From JAEUJM01 sp044221555 (GTDB lineage: Bacteria > Actinomycetota > Acidimicrobiia > Acidimicrobiales > DATDAH01), in contig JBGAOY010000019.1 of the NCBI GenBank assembly GCA_044221555.1, positions 14,201-78,200 of the forward strand: DNA of 64,000 nucleotides. Direction: 5' to 3'. Numbering within the stretch: position 1 is the first letter of the stretch; each line of letters begins with the position of its first letter. Position numbers and translations under genes: made by a program. Below, piece by piece: positions 25,443-33,793 of this stretch. The notes beneath the pieces are model-generated. The model was not told where the DNA came from, searched no databases, and saw only the letters and a program-made list of their open reading frames with translations.

Positions 25443-26429
25443 TCAGCCGGCGAGGGCCTGCGGCTCGTCGGCCGCGGCCGCGGCCCCGCCGGGCGGGTCG
25501 GTGTCGGACACCTCGCTGGTCCACCGTCCACCGTCCCAGTAGCGGCGCTCGTGGCCGCCGCCGGGATCGGGGTACCAACCCGGTGCGGGAGCGCCCGTCG
25601 CCGGTGCCGCTGCAGGCGAGCCGGACGGCGGCACCATGCCGGCGGGACCCGCCGTCATCGCCGGGGCGGTCATCGCCGGGGCGGGGGCCATCGTGACCGT
25701 CGGCGGCACCGCAGTGTCCCGGGCCCCGGTCAGGGGCTCGACGCCGTCGACCATCAGGCGGCCGTCGGGCAGCAGCGTGACCGTGGGCCAGTGGGTCCAG
25801 GGTGTGGTGAGCAGGACGCCCGCGATCGCGGCGAGCCCGCCGACGATGCACACCGTGGGCCCGAGGCCTCGGGTGAACCCGTCCTGGATGGGCAGGAACG
25901 CCGCCAGCGCGGTGACCGCGGCGGCGATCACGCCGGCGATCACCAGCCGCACCTTCGCGCCGGCGGTGAGCAGGCCGGTGTAGCCGGCGGCCCGCAGCTC
26001 GGCGCGCATGCGGACCCGCTCCTCGGGGGCCGACCAGCGGAAGCTCACCAGCTTGCGTTGGGCCTTGCGGATCGGTCCGGCCAGGCCCTGGTTGACCGAC
26101 AGCAGGAGCAGTCCGGCGAACAGCAGGATGCCGATCAGGAGCGGGGGATAGCCGAACTCGATCAACCGGGCGCCCGCGCTGCCGCTGATGCGGTACTGCC
26201 AGGCCACCAGGTGGAGCTGGCCCTCGTCGGGTGGGGTGATCGTCCACGTCGACTGGGACCCCAGCAGCTTCCCCGAGGCGAGCACGAGGTAGATCAGCGG
26301 CGCCCCCAAGCTGATGCTCGCGAGGTTGACGCCGATCCGCTGGCGGGTTCGGGCGGCCCGACCACGCCACGTGGGCGGTGGGGTCGGCGCGGTGGCTGTG
26401 GTCATGGGTGCCGTCTGCGTCTGCGTCAT
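25443..26429 (-). CDS. Membrane protein with C-terminal DUF2510 domain
   Basis: About 328 residues. Hydrophobic segments at about 30-50, 95-115, 155-180 and 190-210; the cytoplasmic C-terminus is Ala/Pro-rich and ends with PGWYPDPGGGHERRYWDGGRW, the diagnostic DUF2510 motif found in actinobacterial membrane proteins of unknown function. GAGGAGGAG lies 5-8 nt before the ATG at 26429; adjacent ATGs at 26432 and an upstream one at 26447 are alternatives. Convergent with the CREST-type gene. Confidence 0.75.
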   Translation of the reverse strand: MTQTQTAPMTTATAPTPPPTWRGRAARTRQRIGVNLASISLGAPLIYLVLASGKLLGSQSTWTITPPDEGQLHLVAWQYRISGSAGARLIEFGYPPLLIGILLFAGLLLLSVNQGLAGPIRKAQRKLVSFRWSAPEERVRMRAELRAAGYTGLLTAGAKVRLVIAGVIAAAVTALAAFLPIQDGFTRGLGPTVCIVGGLAAIAGVLLTTPWTHWPTVTLLPDGRLMVDGVEPLTGARDTAVPPTVTMAPAPAMTAPAMTAGPAGMVPPSGSPAAAPATGAPAPGWYPDPGGGHERRYWDGGRWTSEVSDTDPPGGAAAAADEPQALAG

Positions 26430-26552
26430 CATGACTCCTCCTCGCATCGGCTTCTCCCCTCACGGTGCGCCCGGCGGGCCGGCAGCGACAGGGTCGGTGG
26501 TCCCTTCCTCCCCCTGCGCGAGCGCACCGGTCGAGGGCTACGCTGCCCGGCC

Positions 26553-27065
26553 GTGTCGGCATGGAAAGAGATCGTGCAGGCGGAACCGGCGTTCGCGGCA
26601 CGGGTGCGCGCGATGTTCGATGCCGGCCGCCACAAGACCATCGCCACGCTGCGCGCCGACGGCGCACCCCGGATCTCGGGCATCGAGTGCGAGTTCACCG
26701 ACGACGACCTCCGCTTCGGCTCCATGAGCGGCGCCCGCAAGGGGGCCGACCTGGCGCGCGATCCCCGGTTCGCCCTGCACGGCCCGACCGTCCACCCCGA
26801 GGAGGGCAAGGAGGGCGAATGGCCGGGGGAGGCCAAGATCGCCGGTCGGGCGGTGCGCGCCGGCCCGGTGGCCGCTGCCGGCGACGCTGGCGGCCCTGAC
26901 GGCCCTGACTCGGACGGCCCTGACTCGGACGGGGAACCGGACGGGGAGCTGTTCGTGGCCGACATCACCGAGGTGGTCGTCACCGGCCTGAACGCCGAGG
27001 CCACCCTGCTCGTCATCGAGTCCTGGACGCCCGAGCGAGGGCTGCGCCGGATCGAGCGCGCGTGA
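26553..27065 (+). CDS. PPOX-fold flavin/F420-binding protein
   Basis: A 170-residue protein: ARVRAMFDAGRHKTIATLRA, DGAPRISGIECEF, LRFGSMSGARKGADLARDPR and FALHGPT reproduce the PPOX split barrel. A DNA repeat around 26885-26930 encodes a low-complexity GPDSDGPDSDG insertion before the final strands. GTG is the only plausible in-frame start near the conserved N-terminus. It is divergent from the DUF2510 gene across about 120 bp. Confidence 0.75.
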   Translation: MSAWKEIVQAEPAFAARVRAMFDAGRHKTIATLRADGAPRISGIECEFTDDDLRFGSMSGARKGADLARDPRFALHGPTVHPEEGKEGEWPGEAKIAGRAVRAGPVAAAGDAGGPDGPDSDGPDSDGEPDGELFVADITEVVVTGLNAEATLLVIESWTPERGLRRIERA

Positions 27066-27254
27066 GCGGCGCCCGCGCTGCGGGCCAGTCGGCGGAGGCC
27101 CTTGAACAGGCCGTGGGGACGGGCCACCATCGTGGGTGCCTCCGTGGTCGGCGACGAGGGCATCGGGAGGTGCCCGGGGCGGGCGCGGGGCGGGGTGCCG
27201 GGACGGGTACCCGGGAACATCGGGGGCGGGTGCGGCCTCGAACCAGGTGAGACC

Positions 27255-27277
27255 GATCGTGGCACCGGTGCACGATC
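27255..27277. promoter_or_regulatory. 23-bp near-palindrome upstream of EF-hand-like gene
   Basis: Arms GATCGTG (27255-27261) and CACGATC (27271-27277) flank a palindromic CACCGGTG core. It ends about 22 nt before the ATG at 27300, a good position for an operator or a 5' hairpin. Confidence 0.4.
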
Positions 27278-27299
27278 TCGACGACAGGAGACACGGGCC

Positions 27300-28130
27300 A
27301 TGTGGGACGACACGGACGACTTGGACGGACTGGACGACCACGGTGGTGCCCACGACCCACTGAGCCCGGCGCATGACGGGGGGCTCGACGGCGCCACCGT
27401 CTCGAGCGTCGGCCTCTACGACACCGATGGTGACGGCGTGGTCGACGCCGTCGCCGCGGACACGACCGGCGACGGCTGGATGGACGCCCTCGAGGCCGAC
27501 ACCGATGGTGACGGTGTGGTCGACGCGGTCGCCGCGGACACCACCGGCGACGGCTGGATGGACATGGTGGGCGTCGACACCGACGGTGACGGCGTGGTCG
27601 ACGTGGTGGGCGCGGACACGACCGGCGACGGTGTGGGCGATTGGTGGGTGGCCGACAGCGACGGTGACGGCACCGCCGACGTGGCCGTGACGGTCACCGA
27701 GGTCGGCGCCGCCGACCCGTCGGCGGGCCCCACCTGGGACACGACCACCACGCCCGGCTCGGACTACGAGGCCGTGCCCGGCCCAGACCCGATGACGTCG
27801 GTCGACACCGCCATGTCGAGCGACACCGCGGCGGTCCTCGACTCGGTGAACGCCGGCATGGGCGACGCGTCGGCGATCTACCACGACGCCATGGATCCCG
27901 GCTCGGTCGACCAGGGGCAGGTGGACGAGGCCTACGCCGACACTGGCAACGTGGCGCAGGCGAACATCGTCAACGACGGTCTGGTGACGGGCCAGGAGAT
28001 GCACAACGACGCCATGAGCGACATGTCCAGCATGCAGGACACCTGGCACGCGGAGGAGGCCGCCGCCGAGGTGGCCCTCGACGCCGACCGCGCCAGCTGG
28101 GCCGCCGACGACGCCCTCGGCGACGCCTGA
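27300..28130 (+). CDS. Acidic protein with EF-hand-like DxDGDGxxD repeats
   Basis: A 276-residue, strongly acidic protein. Residues about 40-130 consist of alternating DTDGDGVVD and DTTGDGWMD loops, seven in all, in 26-residue units encoded by 78-bp DNA repeats. Such loops bind calcium in EF-hand, dockerin and thrombospondin type 3 proteins. The C-terminal half (about 150-276) is helical and Ala/Asp/Met-rich with no known domain. No signal peptide or membrane segment is seen, so it is probably cytoplasmic, unusual for this repeat type. AGGAG is placed 10 nt upstream. The function is unknown. Confidence 0.75.
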   Translation: MWDDTDDLDGLDDHGGAHDPLSPAHDGGLDGATVSSVGLYDTDGDGVVDAVAADTTGDGWMDALEADTDGDGVVDAVAADTTGDGWMDMVGVDTDGDGVVDVVGADTTGDGVGDWWVADSDGDGTADVAVTVTEVGAADPSAGPTWDTTTTPGSDYEAVPGPDPMTSVDTAMSSDTAAVLDSVNAGMGDASAIYHDAMDPGSVDQGQVDEAYADTGNVAQANIVNDGLVTGQEMHNDAMSDMSSMQDTWHAEEAAAEVALDADRASWAADDALGDA

Positions 28131-28296
28131 GCAGCGCCGATCGTTCCGGAGGCTGGAACGCTGCGTTTCACAGCTCGATCCAGCCCAGAACCGAGGTGCA
28201 GGCGGCGTCGGTGCGGTTCCCGCCCGTGCCGGCGGGTGTCAGACTCGGCGTCCGCCGCTGCCCCTGCCCACCCGACCGGCGAACCCTGGAGCCCTG

Positions 28297-29028
28297 ATGG
28301 CCACGACACCGTTCGAACAGCAGCTCGCCTGGGTGCGGGCCGCGCACGACGAGGTGCTGGCGTGCCTCGACCGGCTCCCCGACCCGGCCTTCGCCGGCCC
28401 CTCGCTGCTGCCGGGCTGGACCCGGGCCCACGTGGCCGCGCACCTGGCCCACAACGCCGACGGCCTCGGCAACCTGGCCATCTGGGCGGCGACGGGCGTC
28501 GAGACGCCGATGTACCCGTCGGCCGAGGCCCGGGCCGCCGACATCGAGGCGTCGGCCCGCAAGCGACCCGCCGACCTGCGGGCCGAGGTGGCCCGGGCGT
28601 CGACCCACTTCGTCGAGCGCCTCGAGGACCTGACCCCCGAGGCTCGCCTGGTCGAGGTGCACGCGTTGTTCCCCCCGCCGTTCCCCGCCGGCCTGCTGGC
28701 CTGGCAGCGGGTGCGCGAGTGCTGGGTGCACCTCGTCGACATCGACGGCGGCGTGGGCTTCGAGCACCTGCCCGCCGACGTCGCCGTGGCCCTGCTCGAC
28801 GAGGCGGCTGAGCGCTCCTCGCACCGCGACCTGCCCGTGCCGTTCGTGCTCGTCGATGCAGCATCGGGCCGTCGGTGGGCCCTCGGCGACGGCACGGCCC
28901 CGGTCACCCTCACAGGCGCTCTGCCGGTGCTGGTGGGCTGGCTCACCGGCCGGGCGGCGGGTGGCGGCGCCCTCCAGTCGTCGGGGCCCGCGGGCCCGGC
29001 ACCACCCGAGCCGCCACAGTGGCCGTGA
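28297..29028 (+). CDS. Maleylpyruvate isomerase-family mycothiol-dependent enzyme
   Basis: A 243-residue protein of the DinB-like MDMPI family: LLPGWTRAHVAAHLAHNADGL (about 41-61), where two His contribute to the metal site, RVRECWVHLVDIDGG (about 140-155) with the third His, and a C-terminal small domain ending VGWLTGR. These enzymes use mycothiol, the actinobacterial thiol, for isomerisation or conjugation; the substrate is not predictable. The start is at the first ATG after a short gap of about 165 bp. Confidence 0.85.
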   Translation: MATTPFEQQLAWVRAAHDEVLACLDRLPDPAFAGPSLLPGWTRAHVAAHLAHNADGLGNLAIWAATGVETPMYPSAEARAADIEASARKRPADLRAEVARASTHFVERLEDLTPEARLVEVHALFPPPFPAGLLAWQRVRECWVHLVDIDGGVGFEHLPADVAVALLDEAAERSSHRDLPVPFVLVDAASGRRWALGDGTAPVTLTGALPVLVGWLTGRAAGGGALQSSGPAGPAPPEPPQWP

Positions 29029-29183
29029 CCGACACCACCCGCTGAGTCCTTGGGGGTCTCAATGCACCAGTGACCGCTGGGGACTCCGGCGGTGGCCGGC
29101 GCGCACTCTTGGGTGCCAGCACCACCATCGAAACGCCGGTTGGCCCCGTCGCCCGGCACGGCGGCCGGGCGTACCGTCGAGCC

Positions 29184-31604
29184 ATGAGCCTCCCCTTGGG
29201 CTCGGGTCGGGCCGCCGCCGGCTCGTGGGCACGAGCCGACCGGCGCGCCCGGTGGCGGTCGCTGGTGGCACTCGGACTCCTGGCCGGCATCACTGCCGGC
29301 ATCGCGCTCGCCGCGGTGGCCGGCGCGATGCGCACGGACTCGGCCCTCGACCGCCTCCGCCAACGTGAGCGGGCCGCCGACGCCGTCGTGTTCCCCAGCC
29401 AGGTGGGCCAGTTCCAGTCCGATTGGCAAGCGTTGGCCGCCGCCCCGGAGGTCGACACCGTGGCCCCGTGGGCGCTGGTCTTCGGTGCGTGGGGCGGGCG
29501 CCTGAGCGCCGAGAACGAGGACGGTCCGGCCGTCGTGTTCGCCGGCGTCGACGGTCGGTACCTGGGGGCCACGAACCGGCCGGTCGTGGTCGAGGGCCGG
29601 ATGTTCGACCCGAACGCTCCCGACGAGGTGGTGATCGACGAGAACATCCCTGCCGATCTGATCGATGTCGGCGACGTGATCCCGTTCCACGCGTTCGGCG
29701 CCGGCCAGGAGCCCGGATCGGGCGCGGCGACCGGTCCCGATCTTCGACTCCGTGTGGTCGGGCGGGTGAGGACCATGGCGCAATTCCTCTTCGTCACCGA
29801 CGGCCAGGTCATGGCGTCGCCGGCGTTGCTGTCGCGTCACGAGGGGCAACTGGTCGCGATCGAGAACGCCGACGTGCGCCTCGTCCACGGCGCCGGCGAC
29901 GCCGCTGCGCTCGAGCGCACGGTGACCCGGGTCATCGCGCCGGGCGTGCCCATCCTCGACCTGGACGAGACCGCGCGGCGGATCGAGACCACGATGTCGG
30001 TCGAGCGGACCGCGCTGATCGCCTTGGCTGCCGTGGTGGCCCTCGTGGGCCTCGTACTGATCGGCCAGGCCCTCGGACGTTCGGCCGCCACCATCACCGA
30101 CGACGGCCCGGTGTTGCGGTCGGTCGGGATGACACGGTCGGAGCTGACCCTCGCGGCGACGCTGCCCCATCTCCTCGCCGCGTTGGTCGCGGTCGTCACC
30201 GCGTTCGTCACCGCGATCGTCGCCTCGATCTGGTTCCCCGTCGGGATGGCGGGCCGGGTCGACCCCGACCGCGGCGTGCATCCCACGTGGGTCGTACTCC
30301 TGCCGGGCCTCCTGGTGCTCGTCGTTGGGTTCCTCGGCGCCGCGGCCGTGCTCGGTGCCTGGTCGCTGCGCACCGGGCGGGCGGCCCAGGGCGGTGGCAC
30401 GGGGAGCCGCCTCGTGGCGCGGGCACGGGCCCACTTCCCGCTGCCGATCGGCATCGGCACCACCATGGCGCTGCACGCCGGTGTCGGTCGTGCCCGGGTG
30501 CCCGTGCGCCCGGCGCTGATCGGCGCCATCGTGGGGGTGCTCGGGGTCACCGGTGCACTGACCATCGACCACGGTCTGCAGGACGCGCTCGACCACCCCG
30601 AGCGGGCCGGCGTCGTGTGGGACATCGACGTCGTCCCGCTGCACCGGCACGTGACCGAGCACGGGATCGACCGCAGCTACGTCGCCGCCGTGACCGCGGT
30701 CGACGGCGTGGCGACCGCCACGGTGGCCACGCGCACGCTGGTGGAGCTGGAGGGCGCCGGCGTGCAGACCTACGCACTCGGGACCCCCGGTGACCACTCG
30801 CCGCCGCCGGTCGGCCTGACGCTGATCGCGGGTCGAGGCCCCGTCGGCCGCCGGGAGGTGGCGCTGGGACCCAACACGGCGTCGCGGTTCGGCGTCGACA
30901 TCGGCGACTCGGTCGCGGTGGGCGACGGCGAGGTGTTCCGTGTGGTCGGGCTCACCTTGTTCCCGACCGACGTGCACGCCGCGTTCGACGAGGGGATGTG
31001 GCTGTCCCCCGAAGGCCTCGAATCGGTGTTGCCGCCACCTGACTCGCCGGATGCGCCCGAGATCGGCCGGGAGGTTGCGGTCGCGGTCGACGACGGCCAC
31101 GAGGTCGACGCGGTGGTGGTCGGCGTGCAGGCCGCGGTCGGCGATCGCTCGGAGCTCGTGGCCAGGTCCGAAGTGCCCCCCGAGCTGGCGAACCTGCGGA
31201 ACATCCGCACCCTGCCGGTGGTCGTGGCGGCGTTCCTGGGGCTGGTGGCCATCGCCGCGCTCGCCCACGTCCTGGCCACCTCGGCCCGGCGCCGAACCCA
31301 TGAGTTCGCGGTGCTCCGGGCGCTGGGGGTCACTGGGCGGTGGACCCGTACGGTCCTCAACGCCCAGGGCTCGACGGTGGCATTCGTCGGCCTGGTGGTG
31401 GGCGTGCCGCTGGGCATCGCTGTGGGTCGAGCCGGGTGGCGCCTGGTGGCGGAGCAGGTTCCCCTGGCCACCGTCGCGCCGTTCGCGGTCGCGGCCCTGC
31501 TGCTGGTGATCCCCCTCACCGTGCTCATCGCCAACCTGGCCGCCGTGTGGCCCGGCCGGCGCTTGGCCCACCAGCACCCCGCCTCCGTCCTGCGCACCGA
31601 GTAG
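29184..31604 (+). CDS. FtsX-type ABC transporter permease
   Basis: An 806-residue membrane protein. N-terminal helix at about 22-45, a long extracytoplasmic MacB_PCD-like domain, three helices at about 270-390 (first FtsX core), another periplasmic-type domain, and three C-terminal helices (about 675-790) with the FtsX signature RRRTHEFAVLRALGV. It would couple to an ATPase for lipoprotein or peptide handling, but no ATP-binding subunit is adjacent. The ATG at 29184 puts the first helix near the N-terminus. Followed by the convergent RCC1 gene. Confidence 0.82.
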   Translation: MSLPLGSGRAAAGSWARADRRARWRSLVALGLLAGITAGIALAAVAGAMRTDSALDRLRQRERAADAVVFPSQVGQFQSDWQALAAAPEVDTVAPWALVFGAWGGRLSAENEDGPAVVFAGVDGRYLGATNRPVVVEGRMFDPNAPDEVVIDENIPADLIDVGDVIPFHAFGAGQEPGSGAATGPDLRLRVVGRVRTMAQFLFVTDGQVMASPALLSRHEGQLVAIENADVRLVHGAGDAAALERTVTRVIAPGVPILDLDETARRIETTMSVERTALIALAAVVALVGLVLIGQALGRSAATITDDGPVLRSVGMTRSELTLAATLPHLLAALVAVVTAFVTAIVASIWFPVGMAGRVDPDRGVHPTWVVLLPGLLVLVVGFLGAAAVLGAWSLRTGRAAQGGGTGSRLVARARAHFPLPIGIGTTMALHAGVGRARVPVRPALIGAIVGVLGVTGALTIDHGLQDALDHPERAGVVWDIDVVPLHRHVTEHGIDRSYVAAVTAVDGVATATVATRTLVELEGAGVQTYALGTPGDHSPPPVGLTLIAGRGPVGRREVALGPNTASRFGVDIGDSVAVGDGEVFRVVGLTLFPTDVHAAFDEGMWLSPEGLESVLPPPDSPDAPEIGREVAVAVDDGHEVDAVVVGVQAAVGDRSELVARSEVPPELANLRNIRTLPVVVAAFLGLVAIAALAHVLATSARRRTHEFAVLRALGVTGRWTRTVLNAQGSTVAFVGLVVGVPLGIAVGRAGWRLVAEQVPLATVAPFAVAALLLVIPLTVLIANLAAVWPGRRLAHQHPASVLRTE

Positions 31605-31631
31605 CGGGCTGCGCCCGCACGAGCCCCGGCG

Positions 31632-33131
31632 TCAGGTGAGTCGGACCGCGCCGCCGAGGCGGACGGTGGGCAGGTTGTCGCCCATCTCGCCGGGCCCGTC
31701 GCCGCGTGTGGCGGTGTCCCCGTAGCCCAGCTCGCCCTGCCCGCTGGCCCCCCAGCACTTCAGGGAGGCGTTGTCGAGCCGGGCGCAGGTGTGGGCGCCG
31801 GCGGACAGGGCGACCACGCTCCGCCCGCTGCCCACCCGCACCGCGGGCAGGTTGTTGCCCATCTCGCCCGGCCCGTCGCCTCGGGCGTTCGTGGTGCCCA
31901 GCCCGAGCTGGCCGCGGGTGCTCGAGCCCCAGCACTTGATCGTGGCGTCGTCGAGGCGGGCGCAGGTGTGGCTGGTGCCGGCGGACACCGACCGGGCCGT
32001 GCGACCGGTGCCGAGGTTCACCGCGGGCAGGTTGTCGCCCATCTCACCGGGGCCGTCGCCGCGCGTGGTCCCGTTGCCCTGGCCGAGCGCACCGTCGCTG
32101 CCGCCGCCCCAGCACTTGATGGTGGCGTTGTCGAGCAGCGCGCAGGCGTGCACCGTGCCGGCGCTGATCGCCCGCGCGGAGCGGCCGGTGCCCAGGTTCA
32201 CCACGGGCAGGTTGTCGCCCATCTGGCTGATGCCGCCGCCACCACGGTTGGACGTGTCGCCGTAGCCCAACTGCCCGAAGATGTTGTAGCCCCAGCACTT
32301 GACGGCGCGGTTGTCGAGGATGGCGCAGGTGAAGAGCGAGCCGGCGCTGACCGAAGCGACCGTGCGGCCGGTGCCGAGCCTGATCGGGGGCAGGTTGTTG
32401 CCCATCTCGTTCGATCCGTCACCTCGGTTGACCAGGTTGCCCTGGCCGAGTTGGCCGCCGATCCCACCACCCCAGCACTTGAGCGACCGGTCGTCGAGGA
32501 TCGCGCAGTTGTGGGTCTGCCCGGCGCTGATGGCCACCGCGGTGCGCCCGGTGCCGAGGCTCACGGCGGGCAGGTTGTTGCCCATCTCGCCGGGATCGTC
32601 GCCCCGGTTGGACGTGCCCCCCAGGCCCAACTCACCCTCGAAGTTGTAGCCCCAGCACTTGACGGTGCCGTTGTCGAGCAGGGCGCAGGTGTGCCACTGG
32701 CCGGCGGCGATGGCGACCGCGGTGCGCCCGGTACCGAGGTCGACCGTGGGCAGGTTGGCGCCCATCTCGTTCGGGCCGTCGCCCCGGTTCGACCGGTCGC
32801 CGTAGCCCAGTTGGCCGAAGGCGTTCCAGCCCCAGCACTTGACGCTGCCGTTGGCCAGGATGGCGCAGGTGTGCGACCCGCCGACGGAGATGGCCCGGAA
32901 GCTCGCCGGGTTCCCCGGAGCGTCGTTGCCGTTCGCGGTGGCGGGCGCGGCCGAGGCGACGAGCACGAGGCTCACCACCAGGCCCGCGACGGGGATCACC
33001 CGCGCCACCGAGTCGCCCCACCGCCGTCCGTGCGCCCTGCCGCCTCGACCCACCGTCATGCCCTGTCCACCGCTCATGCCGCGTCCACTGCTCATGCCGC
33101 GTCCACCCCTCATGCCGCCTCCACCGCTCAT
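31632..33131 (-). CDS. Secreted RCC1-repeat protein
   Basis: Up to 499 residues. A signal peptide (VIPVAGLVVSLVLVASAAPATA) is preceded by a Gly/Arg/Met-rich stretch; then seven RCC1-like repeats of about 52 residues with consensus HTCAILDNGxVKCWG..xxGQLGxG..(S/T)NRGD. Together they should form a seven-bladed beta-propeller, with two Cys per blade likely disulfide-bonded. The ligand is unknown. Start uncertain: ATG at 33059 gives a conventional leader; four 18-bp repeats upstream each provide another in-frame ATG up to 33131. Confidence 0.85.
   Translation of the reverse strand: MSGGGGMRGGRGMSSGRGMSGGQGMTVGRGGRAHGRRWGDSVARVIPVAGLVVSLVLVASAAPATANGNDAPGNPASFRAISVGGSHTCAILANGSVKCWGWNAFGQLGYGDRSNRGDGPNEMGANLPTVDLGTGRTAVAIAAGQWHTCALLDNGTVKCWGYNFEGELGLGGTSNRGDDPGEMGNNLPAVSLGTGRTAVAISAGQTHNCAILDDRSLKCWGGGIGGQLGQGNLVNRGDGSNEMGNNLPPIRLGTGRTVASVSAGSLFTCAILDNRAVKCWGYNIFGQLGYGDTSNRGGGGISQMGDNLPVVNLGTGRSARAISAGTVHACALLDNATIKCWGGGSDGALGQGNGTTRGDGPGEMGDNLPAVNLGTGRTARSVSAGTSHTCARLDDATIKCWGSSTRGQLGLGTTNARGDGPGEMGNNLPAVRVGSGRSVVALSAGAHTCARLDNASLKCWGASGQGELGYGDTATRGDGPGEMGDNLPTVRLGGAVRLT
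33057..33131. repeat. 18-bp repeats, each with an in-frame ATG
   Basis: On the minus strand, ATG codons occur every 18 bp at 33131, 33113, 33095, 33077 and 33059, in units of the form ATGxxxGGTGGACGCGGC. All are in frame with the RCC1 protein, so any could initiate translation; copy number would change only the N-terminal tail. Confidence 0.75.
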
Positions 33132-33333
33132 GCCGTCGGCCCTGCCCTCGTCGTCGCCGTTCGACCTGTCGCAGCGCCGCCCGGGGACAGGTCACCGATA
33201 CCAACTGCCCCGGTGCCTGTCAACGGGCCGCCTGGCCGAGTGCTGCGAGCGGCGGTTCCGTCACCTTCGCTCGGACGCTCGCCCCGACCGCTCGTTCCGC
33301 GAGCTACCGTCCGGCCACGAGCGAGGGGGCGCC

Positions 33334-33783
33334 ATGACGACCGCACCGATCACCATGTCCGAAGCCGAGCGCCAGGCCTTCCTGGCCGAGCCGCACATCG
33401 CCATCGTCTCGATCAACGAGCCGGGGCGGGGGCCGCTCACCGTGCCCGTCTGGTACGACTACGCGGCCGGCGGCGAGGTGTCGTTCATCACGCCGGCCGC
33501 ATCGCGCAAGGCCGCGCTGCTGGCGGTGGGTGACCGGATGACGCTGTGCGCCCAGGACGAGGCGCTGCCGCCCAAGTACGTCAGCGTCGAGGGCCCGGTG
33601 GTGGCGATCGAGCCGGCCGGCGTGGACGAGCACATCACGCCGATGGCGGTGCGCTACCTGGGCGAGGAGATCGGCGCGTTCTACGTGCAGACCACCCGCG
33701 CCGAGGACCCGCGTGAGGAGGTGATCGTGCGCCTCCGTCCCGAGCGCTGGTTCAGCGCCGACTTCGCCAAGCGCCTGGCCTGA
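33334..33783 (+). CDS. PPOX-family oxidoreductase-like protein
   Basis: A 149-residue protein of the pyridoxamine-oxidase/F420 class: AFLAEPHIAIVSINEPGRG, LTVPVWYDYAAGGEVSFIT, ASRKAALLAVGDRMTLCAQDE, KYVSVEGPVVAIE, then a C-terminal PERWFSADF typical of actinobacterial PPOX-class F420-dependent proteins. The molybdopterin oxidoreductase gene starts 10 nt after its stop, so the two are probably one transcript and may share a redox pathway. Confidence 0.82.
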   Translation: MTTAPITMSEAERQAFLAEPHIAIVSINEPGRGPLTVPVWYDYAAGGEVSFITPAASRKAALLAVGDRMTLCAQDEALPPKYVSVEGPVVAIEPAGVDEHITPMAVRYLGEEIGAFYVQTTRAEDPREEVIVRLRPERWFSADFAKRLA

Positions 33784-33793
33784 CCCGCCCGCC

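Noticed and set aside
28239..31577. Very long open frame antisense to the mycothiol enzyme and FtsX permease genes
   Set aside because: High-GC DNA keeps antisense frames open; the translation is low-complexity His/Arg/Gly/Gln and the plus strand encodes recognisable families.
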